Below are positions 1 to 11,030 of a stretch of DNA of 64,000 nucleotides, piece by piece; position 1 is the first letter of the stretch, and each line of letters opens with the position of its first letter. Origin of the DNA: Sanderia malayensis (Eukaryota; Cnidaria; Scyphozoa; Semaeostomeae; Pelagiidae). The stretch spans positions 1 to 64,000 of the forward strand of contig RQOL01000673.1 in NCBI GenBank assembly GCA_013076295.1, in the 5' to 3' direction. The notes beneath the pieces are model-generated. The model ran no database searches. It was not told the origin of the DNA and worked only from the letters and a program-made list of their open reading frames with translations. A program made the position numbers and the translations under genes.

Positions 1-364
1 AATTCTAGGCAAAAAGGCAAAAGGAATTACAAGGTGTGGTCACCAGGGTCGCACTGCTTCCATTAGTTAGACTAATCGAAGCAGTGTGACCCTGGTCCTT
101 CTTCTCAATGTGACCATATACCCTATGCCCTGGCCTGAAACCTAAAAAGTCTCCAATAAGCTTGATCAGGCCATAATCAATGCCTTACAATCAAAAACCA
201 AACATTTAAGAGGTATAGTCACAGTTTTAACTATAACATGCTTTTGTTGAATTTGGGGGCATTTGCCCCATATCTCCGAAACAGCCCCTCTCCCATAAGA
301 AGAACATCAAAATTCGGATTCTGCACCCGAAAATGGACCAAAATCACTTGGTGTCATAATTTAA
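1..364. repeat. 5' part of large repeated unit, copy 1, with long hairpin
   Basis: This stretch is the start of the unit that recurs at 48001. Positions 44-96 form a near-perfect palindrome: a 25-nt arm starting CCAGGGTCGCACTGC, a 3-nt loop TAG, and the complementary arm ending GTGACCCTGG. One base (C at about 59) mismatches in copy 1. A smaller inverted pair (GTAATTCC-like) lies at about 1-32. No convincing ORF is present; the 98-aa open frame at 238-534 overlaps the inverted tail of the Penelope element and is not supported as a gene. The true left edge of the unit may lie outside the window. Confidence 0.7.
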
Positions 365-735
365 AATTGCTATTAAAATCAGAAACATGGCGAAACATAG
401 TAAATACCAAAGCTTTTCGTCTGACACTCATCAGAGTAGTACGTCAGAAAGAGAACGAAAATGAAAACCTAACGAACAATTATACCCAGAAGAGGATCGA
501 AATTGGCCAATCATTGGCCATTGGCGAACAATAGATTATTGAAAGAGTCCCAGTGGGAAAAGGAACTCTTTCTGTCTACACAATATGGGATCCATGGTTT
601 TGATGTAGACAGATTCTAAAATTCCTAAGTGAAATTTTGACATAGCTCTGCCGATAATGCGAAAACAGTCCTTACTGTAGTTTTGAGCACATTCTGGGTT
701 GTCGAGTAAATGTTGGCCTATAGCGGAGTCGTGTT
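365..735 (-). repeat. Inverted 3'-tail of Penelope-like element (5' pLTR), copy 1
   Basis: This segment is the reverse complement of the 3' end of the Penelope-like element (about 3067-3442). It includes the C-terminal endonuclease codons, the 3' UTR and a hammerhead ribozyme motif. It abuts the forward element, which restarts at the 55-bp direct repeat at 731-785. Such an inverted truncated copy joined head-on to a full copy is a known arrangement for Penelope-like elements and their pLTRs. Confidence 0.85.
400..445 (-). ncRNA. Hammerhead ribozyme motif, minus strand (PLE copy 1, 5' side)
   Basis: On the minus strand CUGAUGA lies at 434-428 and GAAA at 418-415. The palindrome AAGCUU (415-410) can serve as stem III in a dimer. 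The expected cleavage is after U at 409. Stem I pairs UACU (438-435) with GGUA (408-405), with one G-U pair. Stem II is short, GU/AC. Hammerheads in Penelope pLTRs are established; activity here is inferred from the motif only. Confidence 0.75.
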
Positions 736-785
736 TCCGATTTTAATAGCAATTTTGAAGTTCTGTACCGATCAAAGACTGTTCT
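731..785 (+). repeat. 55-bp direct repeat of PLE, left copy (copy 1)
   Basis: This 55-bp sequence, beginning GTGTTTCCGATTTTAATAGC, recurs at 3416-3470 at the 3' end of the same element. It marks the start of the forward-oriented Penelope copy and is the core of its pLTR-like repeat. Confidence 0.85.
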
Positions 786-908
786 ACTATTTTCGGCAAC
801 GGTACACCAAAGATGAGATTGTAGATCTCAACAATGCTGTGAAACTAAGAGGTAAGGTTAGATCAATTAAGTTTTCTATTTCATTTTATCAATTATGTTT
901 GGCTAATC

Positions 909-3268
909 GTGTTGCCCCTGGATTTATCACTACCCATATTTCGAAATCATCTGTTGGACATCAGCGCCACCATTGAGCGTGCTTTTCTAAAGGATGAAAT
1001 TCACAAGGCCAAAACCAGCCTTTCACAAATGAAAAACCTCTACCAACGCCAATGGTCTAAAATTCGTTTGTTTCTCTCCTTTTTTGATTTCTTCCGTTTC
1101 TCCCGCTACCTTTCCAAAATCGATCAGCGGACTGAAAAACAGACTTCGCAAAAACATCATAAGAATGTAGGGCTTCTTGTTAAGAAACGTTTTGGTCACT
1201 TGTTGAGCAATCCTAAAAAACATATAGTTAATCTTTGGACTACTCTCTCTCTGACTCTGAAGAATTTGTACTTGAACATGGTTTAGAGTTTTGCATCCCA
1301 CCCCGTGAAGTCAACAGAGAAGAGCTTTTTGCTGAATTTGAGGTTTTTTTTTCTCAACTTGCTAGGCATGAGCCTGTTTCGGATAATGAGCTTGTCTCGC
1401 TAAAAGCACGACTAAGCGATTTGGCACATGCTTACTGTGGCACCCCTATCAACCTCACTGATTTTTATATGGATAGGGAACATTTTCAGACCATTAAACC
1501 TTTACGTAACAACAGGGATATTTATATCACAAAACCAGATAAGGGATCGGGGGTCCTCATTTTGAACCAAAAAGATTACATTACAAAAATGGGTGATATT
1601 CTTAACGACAATAGTAAATTTGAAAAACTTGGTGACGTCGAAAAGTTTGACAAAACGGCAAGGCTCGAGCGTAAACTCCAAAAACGCCTGCATGAGTTAG
1701 TCAACAAAAAACAGTTGACCCAGTGTGTTTATGATAGGATCCGCCCTGGTGGCTCGCAACGTCCCCGCATGTATGGTCTTCCCAAAACTCACAAACCTAA
1801 CATGCCTTTAAGGCCTATTTTATCTATGGTTGGCTCCGCACAACATCAACTTGCCAAATGGCTTTCGGAGGTTTTGGAACCGGTTCTTAATTTGTATTCC
1901 GACAATTGTATTTCGGATTCGTTCACATTTGCCAATTTTATTCAAAACTTGGAGCTCATCCCTGCTAAAACTTTTTTATGCTCTTTCGATGTATCCAGCC
2001 TTTTTACAAATGTTCCGCTGGATGAGACAATTAAAATTTGTGCAGAGGCGCTGTAATTAAGCGGACCTCGCGCGCTGTGTGAGGTCCTCTTAATTGCCCA
2101 TCGATCCCTCAGGATGTATTTATTGAATTAATGAAATCTGCCACTAGCTCAGTGGAGTTCAGTTTCAACAATGAGATGTACAGACAAAAGGATTGTGTCG
2201 CGATGGGAAGCCCCTTGGGACCAGTACTTGCCAATATTTTTGTTGGATTCCATGAACATATACTTTTCAGCTGCACTAAAAAGCCCATTGTTTATTTTCG
2301 CTATGTGGATGACACTTTCGCTATTTTTGAAAAGGAGTCTGAGTGTGATATTTTTCTTGAAAAACTTAACTCTTTACACCAGTCTCTCAAATTCACTTTT
2401 GAAAAAAGAAGAAAACAACTCTTTACCATTTCTAGATGTTTCTATTGAAAAAAGTGAACCTGATTTTCTTACCAGTGTTTACAGGAAACCAACTTTTAGT
2501 GGTCTATACACACGTTGGGATTCCTTTTGTGCCAAAAATTCAAAATTAACCTTATTAACACTTTGGTTCACCGGGCACTCATGATTTGTTCTAAACCAAA
2601 AGTCAGTTTCGAATTGGACACAATAAAAACTATCCTCATCCACAATGGCTATCCAGAAGACACCATTTTAAGTACTTTCGTAAGAAAATCACAGATTTCT
2701 CGGTTGACAAAAAGTTTGGTCCGCAAAAGTGCCCTGTTTATCTAAAACTACCCTATATCGGCAACGTTTCCACGCAACTTGAAAAACAACTTAAGACAGC
2801 CATAAGCAAATGCTACACTACAGTCAACCCCCATCTGGTGTTAGTGGCAAAAAGATCCTACCCCCCATCCGTAAAGATAATGTTCCTACCACACAAAAAA
2901 GTCTCATAGTCTACGAATTCTCGTGCCAGTGTGATTCCAGGTACGTAGGTAGCACTTCTCAGCGGTTATGCGATAGGATTAAACAACACGTGCCCTCCAA
3001 CATACGCCAAAAAATGGTTCCGCAACGAGAACAACCATCTCGCACCTCCAAAACATCTAAAACTCTAAAACACGACTCCGCTATAGGCCAACATTTACTT
3101 GACAACCCAGAATGTGCTCAAAACTACAGTGAGGACTGTTTTCGCATTATCGGCAGAGCTAGGTCAAAATTTCACTTAGGAATTTTAGAATCTGTCTACA
3201 TCAAAACCATGGATCCCATATTGTGTAGACAGAAAGAGTTTGTTTTCCCACTGGGACTCTTTCAATAA
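909..3268 (+). pseudogene. Penelope-like element RT + GIY-YIG endonuclease, broken, copy 1
   Basis: The product would be a Penelope-type reverse transcriptase fused to a C-terminal GIY-YIG nuclease, used for target-primed retrotransposition. Visible RT blocks are the fingers motif with PRMYGLPKTHKP (about 1765), motif A SFDVSSLFTNVP (about 1985), motif B MGSPLGPVLANIF (2203) and the catalytic YVDD (2302). The endonuclease has RYVGSTSQRL (about 2940) and the GILESVYI glutamate block (about 3179). The reading frame is broken: an indel in a CT run near 1240, a 41-nt palindrome at 2055-2095 that adds a stop and a frameshift, an extra A near 2405, and further 1-nt indels near 2537 and 2680. A basic, helical N-terminal segment (909-1230) precedes the RT. 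It is unlikely to be active. The related copy at 48952-51311 shares the palindrome but not the later frameshifts. Confidence 0.9.
2055..2095. repeat. 41-nt palindromic insertion in RT coding sequence (copy 1)
   Basis: AATTAAGCGGACCTC and its near-perfect inverse GAGGTCCTCTTAATT flank an 11-nt GC-rich loop. It lies between RT motifs A and B, puts a TAA immediately after the motif A block, and shifts the frame by 2. The same sequence is at 50096-50136 in copy 2, so it predates the duplication. Confidence 0.85.
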
Positions 3269-3470
3269 TCTATTGTTCGCCAATGGCCAATGATTGGCCA
3301 ATTTCGTTCCTCTTCTGGGTATAATTGTTCGTTAGGTTTTCATTTTCGTTCTCTTTCTGACGTACTACTCTGATGAGTGTCAGACGAAAAGCTTTAGTAT
3401 TCACTATGTTTCGCCGTGTTTCCGATTTTAATAGCAATTTTGAAGTTCTGTACCGATCAAAGACTGTTCT
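3067..3470 (+). repeat. 3' end and 3' UTR of PLE with pLTR repeat (copy 1)
   Basis: This block holds the last endonuclease codons, a 3' UTR with the self-complementary GGCCAATGATTGGCC, a hammerhead motif (3361-3402) and the 55-bp direct repeat (3416-3470). Its inverted counterpart is at 365-735. The end at 3470 is set by the end of identity with 785. Confidence 0.8.
3361..3402 (+). ncRNA. Hammerhead ribozyme motif, plus strand (PLE copy 1, 3' side)
   Basis: CUGAUGA is at 3370-3376 and GAAA at 3386-3389. Stem III would be the self-complementary AAGCUU (3389-3394), which can only pair between two molecules or two tandem motifs. The cleavable base is U3395. Stem I pairs UACU (3366-3369) with AGUA (3396-3399). 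Stem II is the minimal GU/AC around a 5-nt loop. This matches the minimal type I hammerheads described in Penelope-like elements; cleavage is not demonstrated. Confidence 0.8.
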
Positions 3471-3682
3471 CATAAATTACCTCGTCTGGTGGTACTACCC
3501 CGCTTTCAGCTACCGGACTATCTCAAAATAAGCCAGTTACCAACCAATTTTTTCTTACAACCAATGTAATTGCAATTGCAATGAACACGAAACCGAGGCC
3601 CGATCAAATATTTTAACTCGTTTTGTTTAGGCCTAGTAGTGAAAGTTTTAACATTAGTAACAACAAAGTTATAGGTATTGAA

Positions 3683-6600
3683 ATGAGCTCTGATGAAGAC
3701 TCTGATGAAATTTCGTTAAAAGATGACAGTACTGGGTTACCAATACTTCTACTTGGAGCGGAGGAGCCAATTCCCAAGTATGAGCATGTTCTAGTTCCAT
3801 CACGAATTGCGACTGGACGCAAAAGGTCGGGAACTGTATGTTCATCGCAGGATTACAGGACTGCTGTTGATGAGAGAGGACGCAATGTTTCTACCTCCGA
3901 TGATGATGTGCATTCTCCAATAGTGTGAGAATCCGGGAGTGAGGGAGAGGTCCAAGAAAGTGGAACAGTAACTCCACTTCTTCCTGCCAATGAAACTGTT
4001 GCTGATGGTGGTAGGTTTTGACATTTATTTATTGTCATATGAACATTTAATTGTTGGGTATATATATTCTACAGCAGCTTTTTTTTGTTATTTTTTTAGA
4101 TGATACTAATCCACCTGGGAGTTTGCAGATGATTTAAATGATGCATCAGATGTGATGGTAAAGAGCAAAACAAGCTTGGCAGTTTTTTGTCAAGCTTGTG
4201 ACCCAAATTGATTTAGAGCATAAGCACCTATATGAAATGTCATAATTTTTCTGATTTGCAGGTCAGTAGTGAAGTGAGTGATTTATATTGCATAATGGTT
4301 TTGCAAGCAAATCTTTTTTTGAAAATCGATGCCAATGCAATGATATTTTTGATACAAGATTTTAATGTTGCACAAAAAATGCTGAAGGTAGACAAATTCA
4401 TGCAGTCTCTACAGTTAAACATTTTTAGACAAATTTTTGCATCTACATATTAATCAACCAGGCCAGACCGATGAGGCATCACACTGAATATCATTGATGT
4501 GATTTGATAAACTTATTATTTTATTTTATTAGATTCGTAGATTTCAAGTCCTTCAAAGAATTTTGTTTAAGCTTAACAGTGGTGATGCTTGGATACTCTC
4601 CTGCTCGTGTAGTAAAAGTCACGAAAAATATGTAAATACTTTGGATAAAACATTAAATGTTGATTACGAGGGTATGACTTATTACTAATTGTTTTTATTT
4701 TATTGTTATGCCTTACTTAGAAGCTTGCATTACTTCAATTCTTTTCCTTTGCTCTTCTATGTTTGCAGGGTTGAGAAAGATTGTCAATGAGCATTACAAA
4801 GAATGTTTACATGTTGTTGTGGGTTATGACCTTATTAACATCTCTGACTCATTAAATGATGTTATCCATTTCAAGTCATTCCAGGTGACTATTTTATAAA
4901 GCTGTATTTTTGTGTCTTCAACAATCCTATCATAGATTTTCTGATGACAATATTTTTAGGTGCTGGTCCTGAACATGCATATGTCAAAGTAAATAACAAG
5001 TTCTTCTGAGAGTTCTGATCGGTTACAGTTATTTAAATGCCTGATATCAAGCAAATTTTTGTAGACTTTTGTCTTTAAAATTGTTTTTACGATTCTTGAC
5101 TTTGTAGGAAGTGCCAGTTGTTAGCGAGTTGCCATTTTCTGCTGCGGAGCTCACATTGGTGAAGCCAAAAGATAAACCTTTTGCTGTTGTGGGTTGTGAC
5201 AGGAAAGGGTTTGTTTGTTACCAGTGCAGTATAGGAAAGCATTCTTGTTTCCATAATAGCTCCTTACAGGCATACTTGAAAATTCACACAGAAAGTATAC
5301 CTGATTTTGCTCTCGAATTGGTGGACAAATGCAATCAGCTTTCTCAGTCTTGTATAAAGAGTAAGTTTGTAAAGCCTCTGTCGCAAGGAAGGATTGCTTG
5401 GTGCACCACAGAGAGGCAAAAGAGAATTTATACACTGTCATCTCAAACAATGGAAAATGTTTTGGATGATGGTTCAATGGCTCTATTGCCTCTCGATCAT
5501 AACTGCATAGTTTGCAATGGTGAAATGTCCATTGTTCGGAAATTTGACACCTCTTCAAAACAACTTCTACTTTGGGCAAATGTAATTAAAGTTACAGGTG
5601 ATTTTTCGTGTTATTTCAATAACTCAGACAATATTGCTGTATCTTTTGTTGAACAAAGTTGAATCTAAATTTGCAAATCATTCTTTTGTATAGATTTTGC
5701 TCGGAATGTACTGTATGTGGACATGTTTGGATTTACGATGGCTCTGCCAATGGTATTCTAAATATGGGCTCTTTCCTGATTGGCCATGATGTCTTGAGAG
5801 ATTATCTAAACATTTTTCTTACTGGAAGCAGGTAAATTATATCTGGGTTACTTGTGTAATATTCTTGAAACCACAAATTACTTCATTGATTTTTTATGAT
5901 GTTATCAGTTGTAGCATTGTTGGTTTTCATGAAAAGGGGAAGCTAAATTATGATGCGGCAGGTCAATCACAAAGTTTTATGATTAATTATCATCAATTGC
6001 GCTTTTCCTGGTATGCATACCTTAGTCTGCTCGATATCGACTACAGCAGTGGCTTTGTTTGTGACAAACGTGGTCAATTCCCTGATGTAATCACTTGTGA
6101 TGCAATGTCTCTTGGGTTCCGAAGGATATTTAGCCGTGGTAAATTTGTTTCACCTGCAGCAAGGATTGGACCAGGAAATACCTTGAAAGGAAGATAAGTA
6201 GCTCTTGATGTTTTTTTCTACCATTATTCGACGAAGAATAGTTTTTTTACTTTTATAGTTACGAGACTGACCAATCTATACTCGCATTTACGTTTATCTA
6301 AACTCCACTTTATTTGGCTTTATTAGTTTTAAAATGAGAGTTTTGTTGGACAATAAAGAGTGCAGAGAGCTTTTAACAGCCTATGCAGAGGGCAATGATA
6401 AGATGTTACAAGTTGCCCGTATGAAGGCACTACTTCAACAGCATTGTCGTCCAGTTGCTGTATTTGTCACCTGGTGTGAAGAAACATTTGAGAGACCTGA
6501 CCTTTTCCCACTACCAATAAAAAACTTTTTGCAATGTATAGCGTCAGTGTCGCCAGTTTGCTCTTACTTCCCAGAAATAATGTTTTTAGTGACCTCTTTC

Positions 6601-7666
6601 AGGACATCAAGTCTGGGCTTGATATAGCAAAATTTCCAGACAAGTTACATCGACTGCAGTGTTCTGCCCCCATTATCTTTGGCGTTATTTCGCATTTTCC
6701 AGAGAGAACTCCCCCTGTGTCCGCATTGCAACTATTTGCCATGCTAGAAGAAAAGGTGGAGAAAACTTTTCAGCGACAACCTCACTTTCTTGAACCAGCC
6801 AACGAAGAAGAGCAAGGTACAGAATTTTCATTTTTGCCGAATTGGCCGAGAAAAACGCAAAGCGGAATCTATTTTCAGGATTTCCAGGGTTTCAAAAGGC
6901 AAGATAGTGTCACCTGTAATAAAGTTTAACGAGGTCACCCTACTCTCATGCCAGGAATTTTCACCTTGTATTGTAAACATGGTATGGTTTACTTTTGTCA
7001 TTTTACATTTGCCTTTATGTTTAGCAGTCAGTAGCAGATACTTTCAAATAATAACTTTACTGGTGTATGTTGCAGATATATGCTATGAATTTGACGTGCT
7101 AGAATCACAGGAATCTCCGAACGTGCCATTCACGATATTTCGTACACGCTTCCCAATTGGTTTGTTAGATTATGTCAACAATGTGTGGGTTTTAAGATTA
7201 TTTTGTGCAATATCCATTTCCATTATTGATCATAAATTGTTGAAATTTGTTTTTCCAGCAGCAGAAACTGTTATTTATGACAATAGTTGTCATCTCCAGG
7301 ATTATTGTTTAAACCACGATGATGGCTTCTTTAAAAATACAATATTTCTAGTTGATCGATTTCATTGGAAGAATCATAAAGGTTAATTTTTCGCATATCC
7401 GATCTATAATTTCATTTCCATGTTTTAAATCAATAAAAGAATGTAAAATCGAAGGCTATCAAAAATTGCTCTACATTATGTTTTATTGTATTTCAGCTTG
7501 TGCCAAGAGCTTCCAATTGGATATCTATCCTCAATTTGACCGTCTTAACAGTCAAATCAACGAACAAAGAAATGCGCAACTAAAACATGTTAAAGGTCAA
7601 CTCAGTTACATGAATCCATCTAATTTCGTACACCATTGTAGATTAATACTTTGGTTTGTAACATGA
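3683..7666 (+). CDS. KDZ (Kyakuja-Dileera-Zisupton) type transposase gene, copy 1, multi-exon, decayed
   Basis: The gene would encode a DDE-type DNA transposase of the KDZ superfamily. The clearest signature is at the C-terminus: YDNSCHLQDYCLNHD (about 7277), FLVDRFHWKNHKG (about 7347) and INEQRNAQLKHVKGQLSYM (about 7555). Further upstream are FVCDKRGQFPDVITCD (about 6055), a Cys/His cluster CYQCSIGKHSCFH (about 5217) and CSC (about 4605). Exons are separated by GT..AG introns, for example acceptors before 5109, 5694, 5909, 7262 and 7496. The first exon is acidic (SSDEDSDEISLKDDS). An in-frame TGA at 3926 can be avoided because GTGAGA, a good donor, overlaps it. Copy 1 has damage not seen in copy 2: a base lost near 4114, three bases of frame change near 4862, and a Cys to Arg change in CDKRG. 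No ATP or other domain is seen. Exon ends are estimates. Confidence 0.8.
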
Positions 7667-8839
7667 AAACCAAGTCCGCTCATGCATCCAATAATTGAAA
7701 ACACTTTTTTCAATATTTCAATTCATTCTTCTTTGGTGATAATATCTTATTTTTTATTGTTTTGCTCGAATTTTTCAATGCTGTAAATTATTTTTTTTAT
7801 TACATTTAACTTAAGGTTAATGTTTGACTTGGGAAGCACTCGCTTCTCGCAAGACTTGATTGCTGATAACTAATTGGATTCTCGATTTGCTTTTTTATTT
7901 GTTTTGATCTGAATGAATGGACTCTTTATTCTAAGATAACTCTCATTATACCACCACAAAGTATGGTTACTATCGCAACCAAAATGGGTGAACCCGTGCG
8001 TATAAATTGGAGTTTTATCTGAACCCGATAAAGATTTGTTGTTGCCTCGGCATTATGATGCCAAGTCTAAGCTACCCGTGTTTGATTTGTTTGGACGGAA
8101 TTTATCATGGATAACTGCAAAGAAGTATCAAAGCGGTAGGACATATGAAATATTCTACTTTCCCTGTGAATATTGTAGACAATATATTGTTCGATGTAAT
8201 GTATATTTTATTCAATTCGAACCATGCGCTTAGCAACACAGGTTTTTAAATCATTTTTGCCACGCCACGACCATGCAAATAGTGGGGTCCGTTCAGGAAA
8301 GCAGTATTGCATGAAGCTCAAAATGTGAGACAAAAGTTCCATATATTATTTTTGGACTTGTCTTCACCACATTGAGGTTTTTCACATATGATTTCACATT
8401 TTCACATATGATTCCAAGAATAGCATCTATGCAACAGCAGCTTTAAAAACAAAAGAATTGTGGTTGAGTAGAATGACTTCGAAAGCGAGAAAGTTTATCT
8501 AAAAATTACAATGTGCAGTTTGGCTCTAAATTGCTAGCACATATGTGATTTTAAGTTTTTGCGGAGATAAAATTATTCAATTTCAAAGAGTTTTTCAACA
8601 TTATACAGTTTTTCAGTACTATAATTTTTTTATGATTGTGTATATGCAAATGTTTACAATATGCTCTCCACATGCAGATCTTTTTCAACAAAGTTTTTCC
8701 CAAAAAGTACCTTTCTGAGTTATAGCTACTTATAATAAAGCTATTTTTATATTTTAATTTCCTGTTTTCTAGTTTGTGTCGCTTTATTTATCATTAACAA
8801 TAATTCGAGAGGCAATAAACCCAGAATAGCTATATTGAA
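7667..8839. other. Spacer after the KDZ gene
   Basis: No gene can be supported. An open segment at about 8010-8233 (LLLPRHYDAKSKLPVFDLF) is conserved in copy 2 and could be a last exon, but it matches nothing I recognise. The rest is AT-rich with many stops in all frames. Confidence 0.5.
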
Positions 8840-8903
8840 TTAGGGTTAATGTTAGGGTTAGAGTTAGGGCTAGGGCTAGGGCTAGGGTTAAGATTAGGGT
8901 TGG
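8840..8903 (+). repeat. Interstitial telomere-like repeat (TTAGGG variants), copy 1
   Basis: About ten hexamers read TTAGGG, TTAATG, TTAGAG, CTAGGG and TTAAGA before TTAGGG again. TTAGGG is the usual metazoan telomere unit. The tract is inside the repeated unit, and the same tract occurs in copy 2 (56988-57045) with one fewer CTAGGG, so it is carried by the unit and is not a chromosome end. Confidence 0.85.
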
Positions 8904-8907
8904 ATTG

Positions 8908-9065
8908 CGGTCGAACCCCGCTATCTCGAACTCGCACAAGAATTGAAAACTTCTTCGACATGGCGTGAGTTCGAGATATCGGGACTAAATTCACCCAAAA
9001 GGAAAACGAGGGGAATTGTAATCTGTGTGAGACAGCGGTTTTTTCGAGACAGCAAAGTTTGACTG
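8908..9065. mobile_element. Pogo-like MITE, copy 1 (left end abuts telomere-like tract)
   Basis: The right end reads, outward to inward, CAGTCAAACTTTGCTGTC; the left end reads CGGTCGAACCCCGCTATC. These align as inverted ends with about six mismatches, and both continue into TCTCGAA. A TA follows the right end. There is no ORF of size, so this is a non-autonomous relic of the Tc1/mariner-pogo type by its CAGT-like ends. Confidence 0.6.
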
Positions 9066-10271
9066 TATATTTATGACAGCATGAAAAAATCTGCCTTAAC
9101 ATGGATAATTTTGTGGACTACACTATTTTATAACTTTAGCAGCTATTTCTATTTTCTTCTTATTTTGATTACAAAATTCAGAGCTATTACCATCTCAACT
9201 TACCCAAACTCTGGGCGAAACGTTACACTTGTTGATGTTGTTCCTCCCACCTTTATTATTGTGTTATATACATAAAACACACTAAAATTGCATCTAATAT
9301 CCCAAGAACATTGCATTACACTTTAATCACTTCACAAAGTTAAAGAATCCAGTTCATACACATAAACATGATTTTAAGTCATTTTCCGAATCACATTTCC
9401 AATAAAATGAAACTTTGTTACAGAGTTCACAACAAATAAGCAGCAAAATGTTCAGAATACGAAGAAAACATAATTTTGTTGATACAGTCAACAGTCATTA
9501 TCTAGACTGCCGTTTAGCTCTAATGTTTATGTTTTCAAACCAATCTCTTTATTTTCATTGCAAAGCTTAAAGTTATTTGGACCATTCGTTTTTTGTAAAC
9601 ATTTTCGTTATCTTTAATTTTTCTTTAATTCGATATAGCAAATGTCGTCTTCGTGTATCCATAATAATAATATATATACATAAGTAATACAATGTTATGT
9701 GACTTACCACTTATCTTTCTTCAGGGAAGTCTTTGTCTTGTAGTCCATCGGCGTTCAAGAGGCTATGGCATTTACATGCAGTGAATTGTCAAAGGATCCG
9801 CAAAGGAGTCAAATAATGAGTAAAACACAATTAAATTTCAGATTTGTTTTTAATTATGTGCATAAAAAAACAATATATTATTAGATTAATGTATGCCATA
9901 TCTCTCACAACCATCAGAAAGTTAAAATAAAATCGAAGTAATATTTATTCGGTATTTATCAATATCAATAAATTTCTAAATATGAATCAAAAACATTATC
10001 TGAATATATTATGATGTAATCTGGCATAAAATAATCAAAACAACAATATAATTGATTCATTAAATATAGGCTATAAAAATCTAGTGTAAAAAAACTAAAA
10101 CCACAACTAAAACTAAACTAAAAACTAAAACTACAACTAAAACTAAACTAAAAACTAAAACTACAACAATTTAAAAACTTAGTACTAAGCTCAATGAATT
10201 TTATAAAACTGTAACATTTTTATTCTCGAAGACAAAGACATTGACTTGTGAACGGCATGGCCTCAGTAATA
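9066..10271. other. AT-rich spacer without a gene
   Basis: No coding or RNA feature can be supported. It includes short AT microsatellites near 9665 and a low-complexity AAAACTAAAAC(TA)C run at 10087-10167 that is conserved in copy 2 (58208-58290). Copy 1 has about 30 bp near 9482-9515 that copy 2 lacks. Confidence 0.6.
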
Positions 10272-10447
10272 CAGTCAACTCTGTCTAATCCGAACACCCT
10301 GGGGAAGCGAGAAAATGTTCGAACTACAAAAAGTTCGAATTATAATAAAGGCTTATTTCATAAGAGTTGGTTCATTGATGATGCTTGAAGGGACAGAGAA
10401 TTTCGTTCGAATTAGATAGAGTTCGAATCAAAGATAGAGTTTGACAG
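10272..10447. mobile_element. Pogo-like MITE, copy 1
   Basis: The element starts CAGTCAACTCTGTCTAATCC and its other end, read inward, is CTGTCAAACTCTATCTTTG; both lead to TTCGAAC motifs. TA flanks both sides (10270-10271 and 10448-10449), the duplication expected of Tc1/mariner-pogo elements. It has no transposase and is about 176 bp long. The same insertion is at 58394-58569, so it predates the unit duplication. Confidence 0.75.
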
Positions 10448-11030
10448 TATCAAAGATTTTGTTGATTTTGTCGGAAAATAATTATAATTTTCAAATCTGA
10501 GCTGCATGTGCTTCTTCTCAACGATTTGGGACATTTATCAATCCAAATATGGTCAGCTGTAAAGAAAAGGCAGTTTTAAATGCTGAAAATAAAAAGCCGT
10601 TTAAGAAACTTTCACTACTAAAACGCTATAATTGTCGTGCCAAATTAAGAAAGTTGAAAGTGCTGAAAATGCTGATCCGAAAATCTTATGAAAAATTGGT
10701 GTATTTTATAAAAAATCAGTGCCTACCAGGCCAGTTGATGTCAAAATATAGCTAATATTATGTAATGCATTTTTCTTCAAAATTATGGAGCATTTATAGC
10801 ATTTGAGCATCTACGTCAAAGTCGATCTCAATAGCTAATGTTTTGAGTAAAAAATGATTTTTATAATCACATTATACTGTACTGATACTCCTTCTTCACA
10901 AACATGTAGCTAACTTTTGACATATTTATTCTAGTATTGAGCATTCTTACCAACACTCCTAATGTTCCTGGGCAGAATTCTTCTGCATAATAATACGCTT
11001 GGTGCAAATTAGCGGCACTTTCTCCTCAAG
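10448..11030. other. AT-rich spacer
   Basis: A basic 68-aa open frame at 10549-10755 is broken by an indel in copy 2 (near 58687) and is not supported as a gene. Nothing else is seen. Confidence 0.55.

Noticed and set aside
2055..2095. Retained spliceosomal intron in the Penelope RT
   Set aside because: The palindrome has no GT..AG pair at its borders, and the only longer GT..AG choice ending at CCCTCAG would not join the frames.
5151..5579. 142-aa minus-strand frame, also at 53303-53731
   Set aside because: Antisense shadow of the KDZ Cys-cluster exon.
8840..8903. True telomere or chromosome end
   Set aside because: Degenerate, internal, and present at the same place in both copies of the unit.
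10549..10755. Basic 68-aa protein
   Set aside because: An indel in copy 2 near 58687 breaks the frame, so it is not conserved between copies.
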